A stretch of DNA of 64,000 bases from an uncultured Nitrospira sp. (GCA_902500775.1 CABVRZ010000025.1:1-64000), one strand, 5' to 3'. Shown: positions 47,724 to 57,660, counted from the first letter of the stretch. Numbers and translations are program-made. Notes: generated by a model not told the origin, from the sequence alone.

Positions 47724-48344
47724 TCAAGCTGAGAAACATCCAACCTTGAGAAACCACTCCTGAAGTTCCCCGTAAGTCTGGCTTACTGGAAACGCTGGGA
47801 ATTCCTTCGGCAAATGGTCAGGCGGTCTGAAGAAAAACCCTTTATCTGCTTCTCCTAACATCCCAAGATCATTGTACGAATCCCCTGCAGCCATGGTGAA
47901 GAAGTTCAAGGCCTTCAGCGAGGCGACTGCACGCTTCTTCGGATTCTGCATTCGCATGTGGTAGTTCACAATCCGACCCCCCGGGTCAATGTCAAGTTGG
48001 TTGCAGAAGAGCGTGGGGTAACCCAGCAGTCGCATGAGCGGTTGGGCAAACTGATAGAAGGTGTCGGATAAAATAATGACCTGACTACGCTCCCTGAGCC
48101 AGTCCAAGAAGGCCGTAGCCCCCTCTAATGGACCCATCTCGGCTATAACATCTTGAATCTGCGCAATCTTCACACCACGTCGATCGAGAATCCCTAACCG
48201 TTGCTTCATGAGTTGGTCATAGTCGGGCATCTCCCGGGTGGTGATCTTCAACTCATCAATCCCCGTCTTTCGCGCAACATTAATCCAGATCTCAGGAACA
48301 AGCACACCTTCCAAGTCTAAACACACGACAACAGGTTTCTGCAT
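47724..48344 (-). CDS. thrH: ThrH-type HAD phosphatase (phosphoserine phosphatase/homoserine phosphotransferase)
   Basis: 206 aa from ATG 48344, with GAGAGGAG just before. CLDLEGVLVPEIWI at the N-terminus is the ThrH form of the HAD motif I (DxE rather than DxD), then IILSDTFY and GDSYNDLGML. ThrH dephosphorylates phosphoserine and can transfer the phosphate to homoserine, linking serine and threonine synthesis. Close match to the family throughout. Confidence 0.93.
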   Translation of the reverse strand: MQKPVVVCLDLEGVLVPEIWINVARKTGIDELKITTREMPDYDQLMKQRLGILDRRGVKIAQIQDVIAEMGPLEGATAFLDWLRERSQVIILSDTFYQFAQPLMRLLGYPTLFCNQLDIDPGGRIVNYHMRMQNPKKRAVASLKALNFFTMAAGDSYNDLGMLGEADKGFFFRPPDHLPKEFPAFPVSQTYGELQEWFLKVGCFSA

Positions 48345-48385
48345 TTCTTTCTCTCCTCTCACGGGGAAACCAACGGATAGGACGA

Positions 48386-49186
48386 TCAGCCGCCAGCTGC
48401 CTTGTCCCCATCTGAAAATGACTGGCTTAAAAATCGCCACGCCTTATCCAAAGCCTGGTCGAAGAGCTGAGTGCCCCTCCACATTTGGTCGTTGTCTCGT
48501 GCATGACTTTTCGCCCAATCCAACGCCAGTGGCAATGGAATCAACCGCGTTGAGCTACAGGACAAGTCTTGCCATAGCAAGCCTAGGACCGTGCTTATCC
48601 GCATCGGTGTGGGAACAGTCTCTACCGGGTTTGCAATGAGATCATCACATTGGTCGGCTGGAGACGTAACCAACAACTCACGACATGCGGCAGGGCGTTC
48701 GTCATAGATTGTGCATGCTTCTTCTTCCAGGAAAGGGCACGCCATCCGCAGCGCGTAATACCTATGATTCACTTCGTCAGCGACTTCGTCGCTTGTATGA
48801 TCAGAAACCTCACATAACTCCGAAAGCTGTTGCCAGACCCCCTTGGCTAACAACCTCACTTTTGCTTCAGCAAACCGCGCAACAATCCGACCTTGTTGCT
48901 CAGCAGGACGGGAGCGAACCCAGTCGTGTACTGCAAACGCTTCCGGTACGGACAGGGGAACCAACATGCGACAGCAAGCAGCACAACCCTTTTGACATGA
49001 AGGCACCCTCCCCTGCTCCGCCAACCGTGCGACATCCAGGGCTTGGGCCTCCTCCCCCAACCGTCTCATGAGCGGCACGATGGACGTAATGGGAACGAAC
49101 CCGGTCGGCACATCAACGGCCGTGGTAATTTGGCCAACAGACGTGTTCAGCGAAATCTCGAAGCGTTCAGTGATTGGGGGAGTCAT
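48386..49186 (-). CDS. YkgJ-family cysteine cluster protein
   Basis: About 266 aa from ATG 49186; a GTG at 49228 is also possible. VPSCQKGCAACCRMLVPLS is the CxxxCxxCC cluster, with further Cys in MACPFLEEEACTIYDERPAACRELL. YkgJ proteins chelate zinc or iron; the precise role is unknown. A shorter paralogue lies at 56478-57131. Confidence 0.85.
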   Translation of the reverse strand: MTPPITERFEISLNTSVGQITTAVDVPTGFVPITSIVPLMRRLGEEAQALDVARLAEQGRVPSCQKGCAACCRMLVPLSVPEAFAVHDWVRSRPAEQQGRIVARFAEAKVRLLAKGVWQQLSELCEVSDHTSDEVADEVNHRYYALRMACPFLEEEACTIYDERPAACRELLVTSPADQCDDLIANPVETVPTPMRISTVLGLLWQDLSCSSTRLIPLPLALDWAKSHARDNDQMWRGTQLFDQALDKAWRFLSQSFSDGDKAAGG

Positions 49187-49228
49187 CCACAAAACCAACT
49201 TGGAATTGGACCAGTCTCCTTCATGCAC

Positions 49229-49676
49229 CCACTCGTAGAAAGTAATATGCGTCTGTGCGGCGAATCAAGAGCTCTGGTTCCGTGGTCTGGCCACGCAACA
49301 GAAGACCCAGGTGCGCATGAGACCCATGCACCGGGGGCTTCATGAAACCATCAGATTGTCCTCGTCAGGCACAACAGATCCTACCGGCTCAATGCCCGTA
49401 CCCCAAATGGACTTCCATATAAGGCCATCTTTGGGTCTTGCGTGTATAAAGAAAAGGCGTAAAGTTTGCAATGCGCGGGTACACCGACCCTGCCGTCCAT
49501 GAGATAGCCAATGAGAGATCGTCACTCATACCGAGTCAGCGAGGTGTACCCCCGCCCAACCGCCACGGATCTCTTCCAAATACACGCATGGTCATCCTTC
49601 CCAGCAGACTCCTCGGCTAGCCCACATCCATAATCGATCACCTTGCTCCCTATTGGCAGAAGCTCGATAATGGCGC
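49229..49676. other. Gap without convincing genes
   Basis: About 450 bases. Small frames exist on both strands (for example 49340-49525 minus) but none has an SD or recognisable sequence. I see no repeat or promoter I would defend. Confidence 0.5.
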
Positions 49677-50063
49677 ATGGAATCGCCGAAATGGTTTTCC
49701 GGTCATGTCATTGGCTTGCTCAAAACGTACATGCGCGACTTAGTCGATCAGGCTGAGCAAGAGATGCATTCCCACGAACAATTTGGCTTTACTCCCCATC
49801 CCTACCGACCAGATCAGGCGCTGTCTGATCTGCTAGCCTTGCTCGATGATCGCATCGAGTCGGAAGGGGTACAGGTGGGCTTGCCAAATACTTTCCTCCA
49901 TGACATGTGGCATCTCTGTGACGAGGCTCTCACTCTAATCTCGGATCGTGTTTGGCTCGAGAACAATCTTGACAGCCAGAACCCCGGAAAAGCGAGAATA
50001 AGGGAACTGACCTACCACGCTCTGATCGATTTTATCGATTCCCGCTCACGGGAAGGGAGTTGA
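49677..50063 (+). CDS. Hypothetical protein, 128 aa
   Basis: Not recognised. It is a plausible small cytosolic protein: helical, with a Trp/His-rich end (LPNTFLHDMWHLCDEALTLI) and no membrane segment. The SD is weak. It precedes the EVE-domain gene by 74 bases and could be co-transcribed. Confidence 0.55.
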   Translation: MESPKWFSGHVIGLLKTYMRDLVDQAEQEMHSHEQFGFTPHPYRPDQALSDLLALLDDRIESEGVQVGLPNTFLHDMWHLCDEALTLISDRVWLENNLDSQNPGKARIRELTYHALIDFIDSRSREGS

Positions 50064-50136
50064 TCCTGTGAGACAGAGCTACTCACGCCGTGATTAACGG
50101 CTCACAGTATTGCTCTAGAAGAAGGGAGCGTGACGA

Positions 50137-50607
50137 ATGGTTTCAAAAAAGTATTGGCTGATGAAATCAGAGCCTTCTACGTTCTCGATCAACGACCTCA
50201 CACGATCCCCGAGGCAGACCACCTGTTGGGATGGGGTTCGCAATTATCAAGCGCGCAATTTTATGCGCACGATGATGGTTGGTGATCAGGTACTGTTTTA
50301 CCATAGTAATGCGGATCCTCCCGCAATCGTTGGTATCGCAGAAGTCGTCACAACCGCCTATCCTGACTCCACACAATTCGATAAGAAGGACAAACATTAC
50401 GACCCGGATAGCAAGCCCTTCGCACCAAGATGGGATATGGTCGACATCAAATATGTCAGGGCATTTCCCAAACCATTGGCATTGGACAACTTACGAAGAG
50501 ATTCTACACTCAAGAGCATGGTCCTGTTGAAGAAAGGCTCTCGGCTTTCCGTTCAGCCAGTAACGTCAGAGGAATGGAAGCACATCTTGCGATTGGCCGA
50601 AGGTTGA
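50137..50607 (+). CDS. EVE-domain protein
   Basis: 156 aa. KKYWLMKSEPSTFSINDL at the start, CWDGVRNYQARNFMR and VGDQVLFYHSNADPPAIVGIAEV are the conserved EVE blocks that form the modified-base binding pocket. EVE domains read modified cytosine or related bases. A stand-alone EVE protein of this size is common; SD GAAGGGAG precedes ATG 50137. Confidence 0.92.
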   Translation: MVSKKYWLMKSEPSTFSINDLTRSPRQTTCWDGVRNYQARNFMRTMMVGDQVLFYHSNADPPAIVGIAEVVTTAYPDSTQFDKKDKHYDPDSKPFAPRWDMVDIKYVRAFPKPLALDNLRRDSTLKSMVLLKKGSRLSVQPVTSEEWKHILRLAEG

Positions 50608-50619
50608 TCGGTGAACGAG

Positions 50620-50898
50620 TCAGATACTGGCTTTCCCATCGTCCATATATCGATGTTGCCAGTCTAGCCATGCATGGCCAAGCTCGTGGGCGAGGATGTA
50701 CCGGCGGCGAGTCACAGGAAGCCGTTTTCGCACATAAATTGTTTTTGTGTCATCGTCCCAGATCCCATCAGCATTAGGATCTCGTTTGTCCATCTCCGCA
50801 TCCGATAGCTGCCGAACCGCTATTCGATAACCAAACGGCAGAACAACCTGATTGGGAATACGGAGCATCTTCCTCCGCTCTTTTAGCATAGTCCCCAT
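50620..50898 (-). CDS. Small ImmA/IrrE-type zinc metallopeptidase-like protein
   Basis: 92 aa from ATG 50898, with GAAGGAG ahead. The HELGHAWLDWQH segment (HExxH) near the C-terminus, preceded by RRRYILAHELGH, is the metal site of ImmA/IrrE or similar peptidases. The frame ends 24 residues after HExxH, so the usual C-terminal half is missing; the gene may be minimal or truncated. Faces the EVE gene tail to tail. Confidence 0.7.
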   Translation of the reverse strand: MGTMLKERRKMLRIPNQVVLPFGYRIAVRQLSDAEMDKRDPNADGIWDDDTKTIYVRKRLPVTRRRYILAHELGHAWLDWQHRYMDDGKASI

Positions 50899-51086
50899 GG
50901 GTCACTCCTTCTTTTTCCTCCTCGTGGATTAGCCTACCACAAGCAAGCAACAGGAGTAGTAGTATTTTTCTTCTTTACTATTAACTGGTTATGCGACCAT
51001 TACACAAAAAGACGTGGCTGAAACTTTTATCTTCCGCGCGTCTTCAACTCTTTTCACCATGCGAGAGAATTGTGTATGATCAGCAT

Positions 51087-51851
51087 ATGGAATCCGCCAC
51101 GCACCAAGACCTATTGACCCCCTGGCCCACATGGGTACAGCTGGTTGGCGTCAAAATTAGGAACCGCGGTGAGGTCAAGAAGCTAGGGTCCAATGGACTA
51201 CCATTGTCACATGGTGACCCCGTCCTCCTCGAGGCTGACGGCGAGGTAACCTACGGGATGGTCTATACTGAGCCCTACTCAGCCCCTTTTACTCCACCCA
51301 TGCGGGCCATGAAGTCAATCTTGCGCAAACCGGACTCCGAGGAAGCTGAACTCATTCCTCGGCTGGAGCACCTTTCCGAAGAGGCTACCACCTACTGCAA
51401 GGCGAGAGCCGCCCATCTCAACATCCGCCTTAAGCTGGTTGAGGTCTATGGAGCAATGGATCGCCGGCAACTCACCTTTGTCTATACGGCAGACGAACGC
51501 GTTGATTTTCGAGAGCTCGTGCGTGACCTTGCCCGGCGGTTTGGCGGTCGAATCGAAATGCGGCAGGTCGGAGTTCGTGAAGAGGCCAGACGTCTGGGTG
51601 GAATCGATACCTGTGGTCTGGTGTTATGTTGTGCGTCGTTCCTCACCGATGTGAAGCCGGTTACAGCCAAGCAGGCAAAGAAAATGGACCTGCCGATAGA
51701 TGATCCACGCCTCCTGGGTGTCTGCGGACGGCTGAAATGTTGTTTGATGTTTGAGATGATGGACGCTCAGGGAAAGATTCTCCCCCAGGCACATCAGCTC
51801 ATTACTCCGACCAAAGCCGACTCGCCGCCCTCGCCGATTCTGCCATCCTAA
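51087..51851 (+). CDS. PSP1-domain protein, RicT-like
   Basis: About 254 aa from ATG 51087; an ATG at 50991 would add 32 residues. The PSP1 core carries the Cys-rich block DTCGLVLCCASFL and GVCGRLKCCLMFE, which in RicT binds Fe-S clusters, and DDPRLLGVCGRL. In Bacillus RicT is part of the Y-complex that controls mRNA maturation; a similar role is likely, but not shown here. Confidence 0.9.
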   Translation: MESATHQDLLTPWPTWVQLVGVKIRNRGEVKKLGSNGLPLSHGDPVLLEADGEVTYGMVYTEPYSAPFTPPMRAMKSILRKPDSEEAELIPRLEHLSEEATTYCKARAAHLNIRLKLVEVYGAMDRRQLTFVYTADERVDFRELVRDLARRFGGRIEMRQVGVREEARRLGGIDTCGLVLCCASFLTDVKPVTAKQAKKMDLPIDDPRLLGVCGRLKCCLMFEMMDAQGKILPQAHQLITPTKADSPPSPILPS

Positions 51852-52011
51852 ATGTGCGCCACCCCGACTCTGTGGTGAGGCGGCTCTTTTTCTGGCATCT
51901 ATTTGAATCCTTTTCTACACAACACTCTCTAATACGCCATCGATTACTGAGGTCGTTCTATGCCTAGATGGGCTAGGAGAGAACTCCTCAAACTGAGGAA
52001 GGGGTATTCCC

Positions 52012-52530
52012 ATGAGAAAAGGACTCTTAGTCATTGTCGCCATCGCTGCCGTTGGATGTAGCAGCGTCGCCGCGCAAAAAGCCGTCAGCGCAGAACCTGC
52101 CAGTCCGGCAGTTGGATATGATATCCATGTCCAGGCTCCCCATATGATGCCGGACGGAACCCCAGGAGGACCGTTTCACCACTATTGTAAGGGTATCTCC
52201 GATAAGATCCTCCAATGTCTCCTGTTTGAGTCTACTGATCCTAAAGCACCGCTGGTCGCCATTGAATACTTCGTCGCTAAAGACCTCACCCGGAAGCTCC
52301 CGGCTATTCAGTGGCACCGTCATTTCCATGATCACAAGGTAGAAATCGCAACAGGTCGGGTCCAAGTGCTCGGCGTGCCCCCTGACCAAGCTGCCAAGAT
52401 AGCCGAAGCTGCTGCCGGGACAGACGGCGTCATCTATCAGCTTTGGCAACACGGTCAAGAATTCCCGGATGGCACCGTGACTTTTCCACAGTCCCTCGGG
52501 CATAAGTTCCCAGGGTATTCCGACAAGTAA
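52012..52530 (+). CDS. DUF1264-family lipoprotein
   Basis: 172 aa. Signal with lipobox AVGC (residues about 12-15), then GYDIHVQAPHMMPDGTPGGPFHHYCK and WHRHFHDHKVEIATGRV, a His-rich pattern of DUF1264 proteins. Function unknown; could bind metal. SD GAGGAAGGGG precedes the start. The cytochrome gene follows 72 bases later. Confidence 0.8.
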   Translation: MRKGLLVIVAIAAVGCSSVAAQKAVSAEPASPAVGYDIHVQAPHMMPDGTPGGPFHHYCKGISDKILQCLLFESTDPKAPLVAIEYFVAKDLTRKLPAIQWHRHFHDHKVEIATGRVQVLGVPPDQAAKIAEAAAGTDGVIYQLWQHGQEFPDGTVTFPQSLGHKFPGYSDK

Positions 52531-52602
52531 GTAGCTACACGTTGGCTTCAAGCCGCCGGGAAGCATCGTTTCAATCGCCTCCCGGCGGACCAGAGAGGAA
52601 AT

Positions 52603-53073
52603 ATGCTTCCAACAATCAGTCTATTTGCTCTGCCAACTACGATTGCCGGAGTCCTCGCTCTCGTCTCTTGGACGAGCCCTGCTCTTGGAGCCGATGACGT
52701 GGTGCTCAAACCACGAGTCCCAGCCGATCAAATCGAGCAGGCCAAAACTTGGAAGAATCCCATCCCGCCAACGCTAGAATCCATTGAGAAAGGCAAGCTG
52801 CTCTTCCAGGGGAAAGCTTTCTGCGTCACCTGCCATGGACGAGACGGTAAGGGACTCGGAGGGGACATTGAGCCGGGAACGCTTAAGGGTCCCTTGCCGC
52901 GCAACTTCACGGACAGGGATTGGCAAACAGCCAGAACAGATGGCGAACTCTTCTGGATTTTGAAAAACGGCAGCAACGGTACGGCGATGGCGCCGTTTAT
53001 CCCACTGATCCTTACTGAGGAAGAAGCCTGGCAGGTGCTGCTCTATGTGCGCTCATTCGGTCAGAACCAATAA
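52603..53073 (+). CDS. Mono-haem c-type cytochrome
   Basis: 156 aa. Signal-like N-terminus ending SPALGADD, one haem motif CVTCH (in GKAFCVTCHGRDGKGLGG) and a likely axial Met in GTAMAPFIPLI. A small periplasmic electron carrier, plausible partner for the nitrite-oxidising chain. Preceded by AGAGAGGAA. Confidence 0.92.
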   Translation: MLPTISLFALPTTIAGVLALVSWTSPALGADDVVLKPRVPADQIEQAKTWKNPIPPTLESIEKGKLLFQGKAFCVTCHGRDGKGLGGDIEPGTLKGPLPRNFTDRDWQTARTDGELFWILKNGSNGTAMAPFIPLILTEEEAWQVLLYVRSFGQNQ

Positions 53074-53173
53074 TCCATCAGGATCCCGCCCTTGTGCTTC
53101 AGGCCAATCAGAATACTACGAGCAACGCAGCTCTAGAAACGCCTCGCCGGAGAGAGGCCTCACTCGCGATTCG

Positions 53174-54514
53174 TTAAGATTCAGTGGACTGAGACGGTGG
53201 GCGGTCTTGTAGGAGTGACGAGATCGTTTCTCCAGCTAATGCTCGCTCTACTGCCTGATCGCGACGGCGTAAGAGTGCCGACACCGGATCGCTTGTCTCG
53301 AGGTGGGGCACGATCCACGGCGGGGTGCCATTGCGCACCGAATTCAGTACCTCCTGCACAAAGATCAAGTCCGGTGACTTAATGAGGCTGAACCCTTCAG
53401 GCTCTTGAAGTCGGCCCACGAACCCATTTGTCACGAGACGCTCGACCTCCGCTTCCACCAGCGACAAGGGCATATTCAATTCGCTCGAGAGCTCCGGTAG
53501 CTTCAGTGGACGATCCCCCTTGAGATAGTGATGGCCCAAGACTCGCAAGACTTTCAGGGCCAATTGCTCACGGAAGAGATACGTGCCTTGATCCCAGAGC
53601 AGACGCGACAAATAGGCGGTAGGGTATTGATAGAAAAAGGAGAGCTGCGCACCGATTAATACAATCATCCACCCGGTATAGAGCCACAGGAGGAACAGGA
53701 TGAGCACGGCAAAACTCGAATAGATCGCACTATAGTTGGCCGAGGCAACCACAAATTTCGCAAACGCCTCCCCAGCGATGATCCACAGAATGGCCGCCGA
53801 GACGCCACCAATTACAGCTGAGCGCACCTCGACATAGGTATTGGGAATGAACTTATAGAAAAACGTGAACAGCGCACAGAGCATGACGAAGGGAATGATG
53901 TCTCCGCACCACACCAACAACGTGCCAAACGGCTCCATTTGCGAGAGATACTGGACCAGCGTGTGGCTTTGTAGTGACGCCAACAAGCCAAATGCGCTCA
54001 TAACGAGTACCGGCCCCACGAGAACCGCACTGAGATAGTCGGCAAACTTCCGTTCCCACGTACGCCCCTGCTTGACCTGCCAAATGACGTTCAAGGCTTG
54101 TTCGATCTTATCGATTAGCGAGTAGGTCGTATAAAAGAGACCGGCAACGCCGGCAACCCCCAAGACACTGATCTTGATGTTATCCACAAACCGAACAATT
54201 GTGGCCGTAACCTCGTGACTCTTCGAGCCCAGCGGTTCCAGCAACTGAGCCAGCATCGGTTCGATCACGTGGTGGACATCAAAGGCTTTGAGTACAGAGA
54301 ACGTCACGGCAAGAAACGGGACCAATGACAGCAACGTCGTGAAGACGAGACCTGCGGCGCGCGCATCCAGTAGGCGGTGTCTGAACTCCATGCCCACAGC
54401 CGTGGCTAACCTGATCACTTGTGTGACTAAGCGCCTGGCCCACGACATAGTTGTCAGGTCCTTCGTCCAGAGGTCCCCTTTTTCAAATGAGGAGGTGCGT
54501 GTAGAGTCAGCCAT
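53174..54514 (-). CDS. YihY/BrkB-type inner-membrane protein
   Basis: About 446 aa; starts at 54544, 54514 and 54448 are in frame and none has a clear SD. Six TM helices in the YihY/BrkB pattern (AAGLVFTTLLSLVPFLAVTFSVL, IKISVLGVAGVAGLFYTTYSLID, GGVSAAILWIIAGEAFAKFV), then a C-terminal cytoplasmic extension of about 130 residues with a winged-helix-like segment (LPELSSELNMPLSLVEAEVERLVTNGFVGR). Despite the old RNase BN label the family is a membrane protein of unknown function. Confidence 0.88.
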   Translation of the reverse strand: MADSTRTSSFEKGDLWTKDLTTMSWARRLVTQVIRLATAVGMEFRHRLLDARAAGLVFTTLLSLVPFLAVTFSVLKAFDVHHVIEPMLAQLLEPLGSKSHEVTATIVRFVDNIKISVLGVAGVAGLFYTTYSLIDKIEQALNVIWQVKQGRTWERKFADYLSAVLVGPVLVMSAFGLLASLQSHTLVQYLSQMEPFGTLLVWCGDIIPFVMLCALFTFFYKFIPNTYVEVRSAVIGGVSAAILWIIAGEAFAKFVVASANYSAIYSSFAVLILFLLWLYTGWMIVLIGAQLSFFYQYPTAYLSRLLWDQGTYLFREQLALKVLRVLGHHYLKGDRPLKLPELSSELNMPLSLVEAEVERLVTNGFVGRLQEPEGFSLIKSPDLIFVQEVLNSVRNGTPPWIVPHLETSDPVSALLRRRDQAVERALAGETISSLLQDRPPSQSTES

Positions 54515-54752
54515 AAGTCTTACTGCTCGGAGTAGGATGCTCAAAAGCCTTAGGACACTGTACCGCGAATCACACTGCTGGTGGAACCCCTATGGCCTCA
54601 AGGACTCCATTCGGAAATTATTCATGCACTCCGTACGTCGTAGATACAGAGTCGACTTCGGAGAGGACCAAGTGGCCTTTTAGTTTTCTCACCCAGACGA
54701 GGGCCCAGCATATTTGATGCCCATACCCCAGTGTGCTAGGGTCCGAGTTCTC

Positions 54753-56129
54753 ATGCCTGATTCCCCTCACTCCTTCGGATTAGTCGATGTACCAGGCGCG
54801 GTGCCCTTGCTGGGACACCTCAGGGCATTCAGGCAGCATCCATTGAAGTCTCTCTCGGCCTGGTGGCGTCAGCATGGTGATGCGCTCCGCTTTCGGCTTG
54901 GCCCAAAGACATTCTATCTATTCAGCCATCCCGACCTCGCCGAAGAGATCCTCGTCAAACAATCCGACCGTTTTGTGAAGGTCTACAACCCTCAGAAGCC
55001 ACATGGTCTTGCTCTGGTGCTGGGTAATGGTTTGGTGACCAGTTCGGGTGAGCTGTGGAAACGACATCGCCGCATCATCCAGCCGATCTTCCACCGTTCA
55101 CGAATGGCCGCGATGGCTGATCGTATGGCGCAGGTGGGCGAGCAACGCCTGGCAATGTGGAAAGACCGAGAAGGGGACACGATCGACATCGCCGCAGAAA
55201 TGATGCAGCTCGCCCTAGAAGTGATCTCGCAAACGATGTTCACCACCAGCATGGCGCAACACACCGACCGAATCAGCCATGCGCTGCAAGTGAGCATCAA
55301 GTACGCCTTTGACTCGTTCAGTAATCCTCTCTCCCTCCCCTTGTGGGTGCCGACCGCACGCAACCGCGAGTTTCGGTCGGTGATGCAGTTCATGGATGGC
55401 CTCATGTACGGCTTGCTCGCTGAACGGCGCCAGAGTGGCGCGCACCATGATGATCTGCTCGATCTGCTACTTCACGCTCGAGACGAAGAAACCGGTGAGG
55501 GACTGAGTGACCAAGAGTTGCGCGACGAAACATTGACCATCTTTGCCGCGGGTCACGAGACCACGGCGAACGCACTCGCCTGGACCTGGTATCTCTTAGC
55601 AACTCATCACGAAGCGAAGGCGCGGTTTCATGAGGAAGTGGATCGCGTGCTCCAGGGGCGAACCCCCACCGCCGAGGACCTTGAGCATCTCCCCTACACA
55701 CGCGCGATCTTCGAGGAATCACTCCGCCTCTATCCACCTGTTCCGGCTGTCCACCGTAAAGCGGCGACGAACACGATAGTCGGTGGGTTATCACTGCCGG
55801 AAGGCGTCTTCGTCTTGGTCGGCACATACAATCTGCATCGACACCAAGATTTTTGGACGGACCCTGATCACTTTCGGCCGGAGCGATGGCTGGATGGTGA
55901 GCGCCCACGTTCTCGCTACGCGTACATGCCATTTGGCGCAGGACCGCGCACCTGCGTGGGACTCCATTTTGCGTCTGTCGAAGGACCGCTCTTGCTGGCC
56001 TTAATCGGCGAGCGCTACGACCCCCAACTTGCACAAGACCACGTTGAGCCCTACCTCATGGTGACCTTACGGCCAAAAGGCGGCATCAAAATGAGGCTTC
56101 AGCCGCGGCGGGTGCCGGTCGTCGTCTAA
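54753..56129 (+). CDS. Cytochrome P450
   Basis: About 458 aa from ATG 54753 (TTG 54714 and ATG 54717 in frame). PPRO-like start VPGAVPLLGHL, I-helix AGHETTAN, K-helix EESLRLYPP (ExxR) and haem-binding FGAGPRTCVG with the thiolate Cys. A monooxygenase; the substrate and the redox partner are unknown, and no ferredoxin gene is adjacent. Soluble, with no N-terminal anchor. Confidence 0.95.
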   Translation: MPDSPHSFGLVDVPGAVPLLGHLRAFRQHPLKSLSAWWRQHGDALRFRLGPKTFYLFSHPDLAEEILVKQSDRFVKVYNPQKPHGLALVLGNGLVTSSGELWKRHRRIIQPIFHRSRMAAMADRMAQVGEQRLAMWKDREGDTIDIAAEMMQLALEVISQTMFTTSMAQHTDRISHALQVSIKYAFDSFSNPLSLPLWVPTARNREFRSVMQFMDGLMYGLLAERRQSGAHHDDLLDLLLHARDEETGEGLSDQELRDETLTIFAAGHETTANALAWTWYLLATHHEAKARFHEEVDRVLQGRTPTAEDLEHLPYTRAIFEESLRLYPPVPAVHRKAATNTIVGGLSLPEGVFVLVGTYNLHRHQDFWTDPDHFRPERWLDGERPRSRYAYMPFGAGPRTCVGLHFASVEGPLLLALIGERYDPQLAQDHVEPYLMVTLRPKGGIKMRLQPRRVPVVV

Positions 56130-56227
56130 AACAACGCCGTGAGGAAAAGACACCATCCACAGAGAGAGTTTTCTACCTGCGAACAGTCACGATAAGGGAA
56201 TAAATAGCTGGCGGGATGAAAGAGGTT

Positions 56228-56303
<76 letters not shown>

Positions 56304-56344
56304 CACCGGGTATTGAATTGTCGCTGCGACCACAAGAGGCGGTT

Positions 56345-56421
56345 TGGTGCGCCTGACAGGATTTGAACCTGTGGCCCTCAGCTCCGGAGGCTGATGCTCT
56401 ATCCAGCTGAGCTACAGGCGC
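56345..56421 (-). tRNA. tRNA-Arg (CCG)
   Basis: Minus-strand cloverleaf: acceptor GCGCCTG/CAGGCGC, D-arm GCTCAGCTGGATAGAGC, anticodon arm CAGCCTCCGGAGCTG (anticodon CCG), T-arm ACAGGTTCAAATCCTGT and encoded CCA. Upstream of and co-oriented with tRNA-Lys; 41 bases separate them. Confidence 0.97.
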
Positions 56422-56477
56422 TCCCGTAACCAAGGCTCGTCACCTTAGCATAGCAAGAAATATGGTGTCTAGGCCGA

Positions 56478-57131
56478 CTAAGACGATCTCTCCGGTACGA
56501 ATGCGAAGGGGAGGAGTATCTCTTCACCTTCGGCTCCTTGCTGAAGGCGCAACGACTCCAGTTGTTCCGCTTCCAGTGCAGCAAGACGATTCTCCTCTTC
56601 GCGAAGAGCACTCGAGAGTCGGATCAGTGGAACCGCTGTTTGTACGGAACAGGCACCATTGACACAACCCTTGTCATCCGAGGGAATCCCCATGGATCGA
56701 CAGACGAGCGGCCGAAACTGATAGAGCGCACACCTTCCGTCATTCTCCAATGCAGGGCAAGGCCAAGCAGAAAATCGTTCGATCACCCGGTCACATTCTG
56801 GCTCTGCCCAGTGACCGATGAACCGATTTGTGAGCAACTGTGGAGCCACCGTCGTCAGTTGCGCGACCTGGGCGACCGCAGCCTCCAGAATTCGCTTCCG
56901 GTTGGGGTCGGAAAGAGTCTTCAGCCCGAGTTGGATAACCTGTTCATCAAGAAGTGTGACTGGGAAAATTCCCACACAACAGTGGGCGCAGCCTTGCCGG
57001 CATGGCAGTTGGCCCAACATGGCAGCGTTCGAACGGTCAAACCATCGTGCCGTTTGCTCGAAGAGTGAGGAGGATCGGCCACTCAGCGCCTGCACCACAT
57101 CAACTCTCGGTAGGATTTGACAGATCGACAA
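56478..57131 (-). CDS. YkgJ-family cysteine cluster protein, short form
   Basis: 217 aa. LPCRQGCAHCCVGIFPVTLLDE is the metal-binding cluster, with CPALENDGRCALYQFRPLVCRSMGI downstream. Same family as 48386-49186 but shorter and with a charged helical C-terminus. Its start overlaps the end of the upstream gene by 32 bases, indicating coupling. Confidence 0.87.
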   Translation of the reverse strand: MSICQILPRVDVVQALSGRSSSLFEQTARWFDRSNAAMLGQLPCRQGCAHCCVGIFPVTLLDEQVIQLGLKTLSDPNRKRILEAAVAQVAQLTTVAPQLLTNRFIGHWAEPECDRVIERFSAWPCPALENDGRCALYQFRPLVCRSMGIPSDDKGCVNGACSVQTAVPLIRLSSALREEENRLAALEAEQLESLRLQQGAEGEEILLPFAFVPERSS

Positions 57132-57660
57132 TTAATTCTCCCTTTGGAGAATAGAACCCCTGCCGATCAATTTGCACGATGCCGTTGCACTGCTCTTGGT
57201 AGAACTCGAGTATCCATCCGTTGAAATCATAGCCTTCGTCGCTGACATCCTGTTCAACCATACGAGTCGTCAAAATAAATCTGCACCGGCTTACATATTC
57301 CAACGCTAACTGGGCTTCCACATCGGCATAGGCCGTGAGTAAATCTAAGAATTCTTGCTTCTCTTGCTCATAGACATCTCGATAGCTACCGCGATCGCGT
57401 ACGCAGAAGACCTGGATGGGCTTCCGATCCCGGTGATAGCCCAATGCGACTTGAACCCAAGCCCACTCCTGCAGCATTCCAGACTCAACGGTGCTGGGGA
57501 GAATCGGATCTTGGCCACGAGACCGGAGAAACTCCATCAACAGGCCGAGGGGAGGTGAGTTTTCCTTTTGGCAGAAGACTCGAGAATAGACAAAGTTGTC
57601 AGACTGTTCCGATGGAACTTCTGGTGTACCTACGGAGATTATAGGAAGGTCTTTACCCAT
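57100..57660 (-). CDS. Hypothetical protein, 186 aa
   Basis: Not recognised. Mixed alpha/beta composition without signal or membrane segment; motif-like YHRDRKPIQVFCVRDRGSYRDVYEQE has no family I can name. It is co-transcribed with the YkgJ gene that overlaps its end. Confidence 0.6.
   Translation of the reverse strand: MGKDLPIISVGTPEVPSEQSDNFVYSRVFCQKENSPPLGLLMEFLRSRGQDPILPSTVESGMLQEWAWVQVALGYHRDRKPIQVFCVRDRGSYRDVYEQEKQEFLDLLTAYADVEAQLALEYVSRCRFILTTRMVEQDVSDEGYDFNGWILEFYQEQCNGIVQIDRQGFYSPKGELIVDLSNPTES

Noticed and set aside
54180-54188. TTATCCACA, an exact DnaA box.
   Set aside because: Single site inside the BrkB-type coding region, with no cluster or AT-rich unwinding element, so not an origin.
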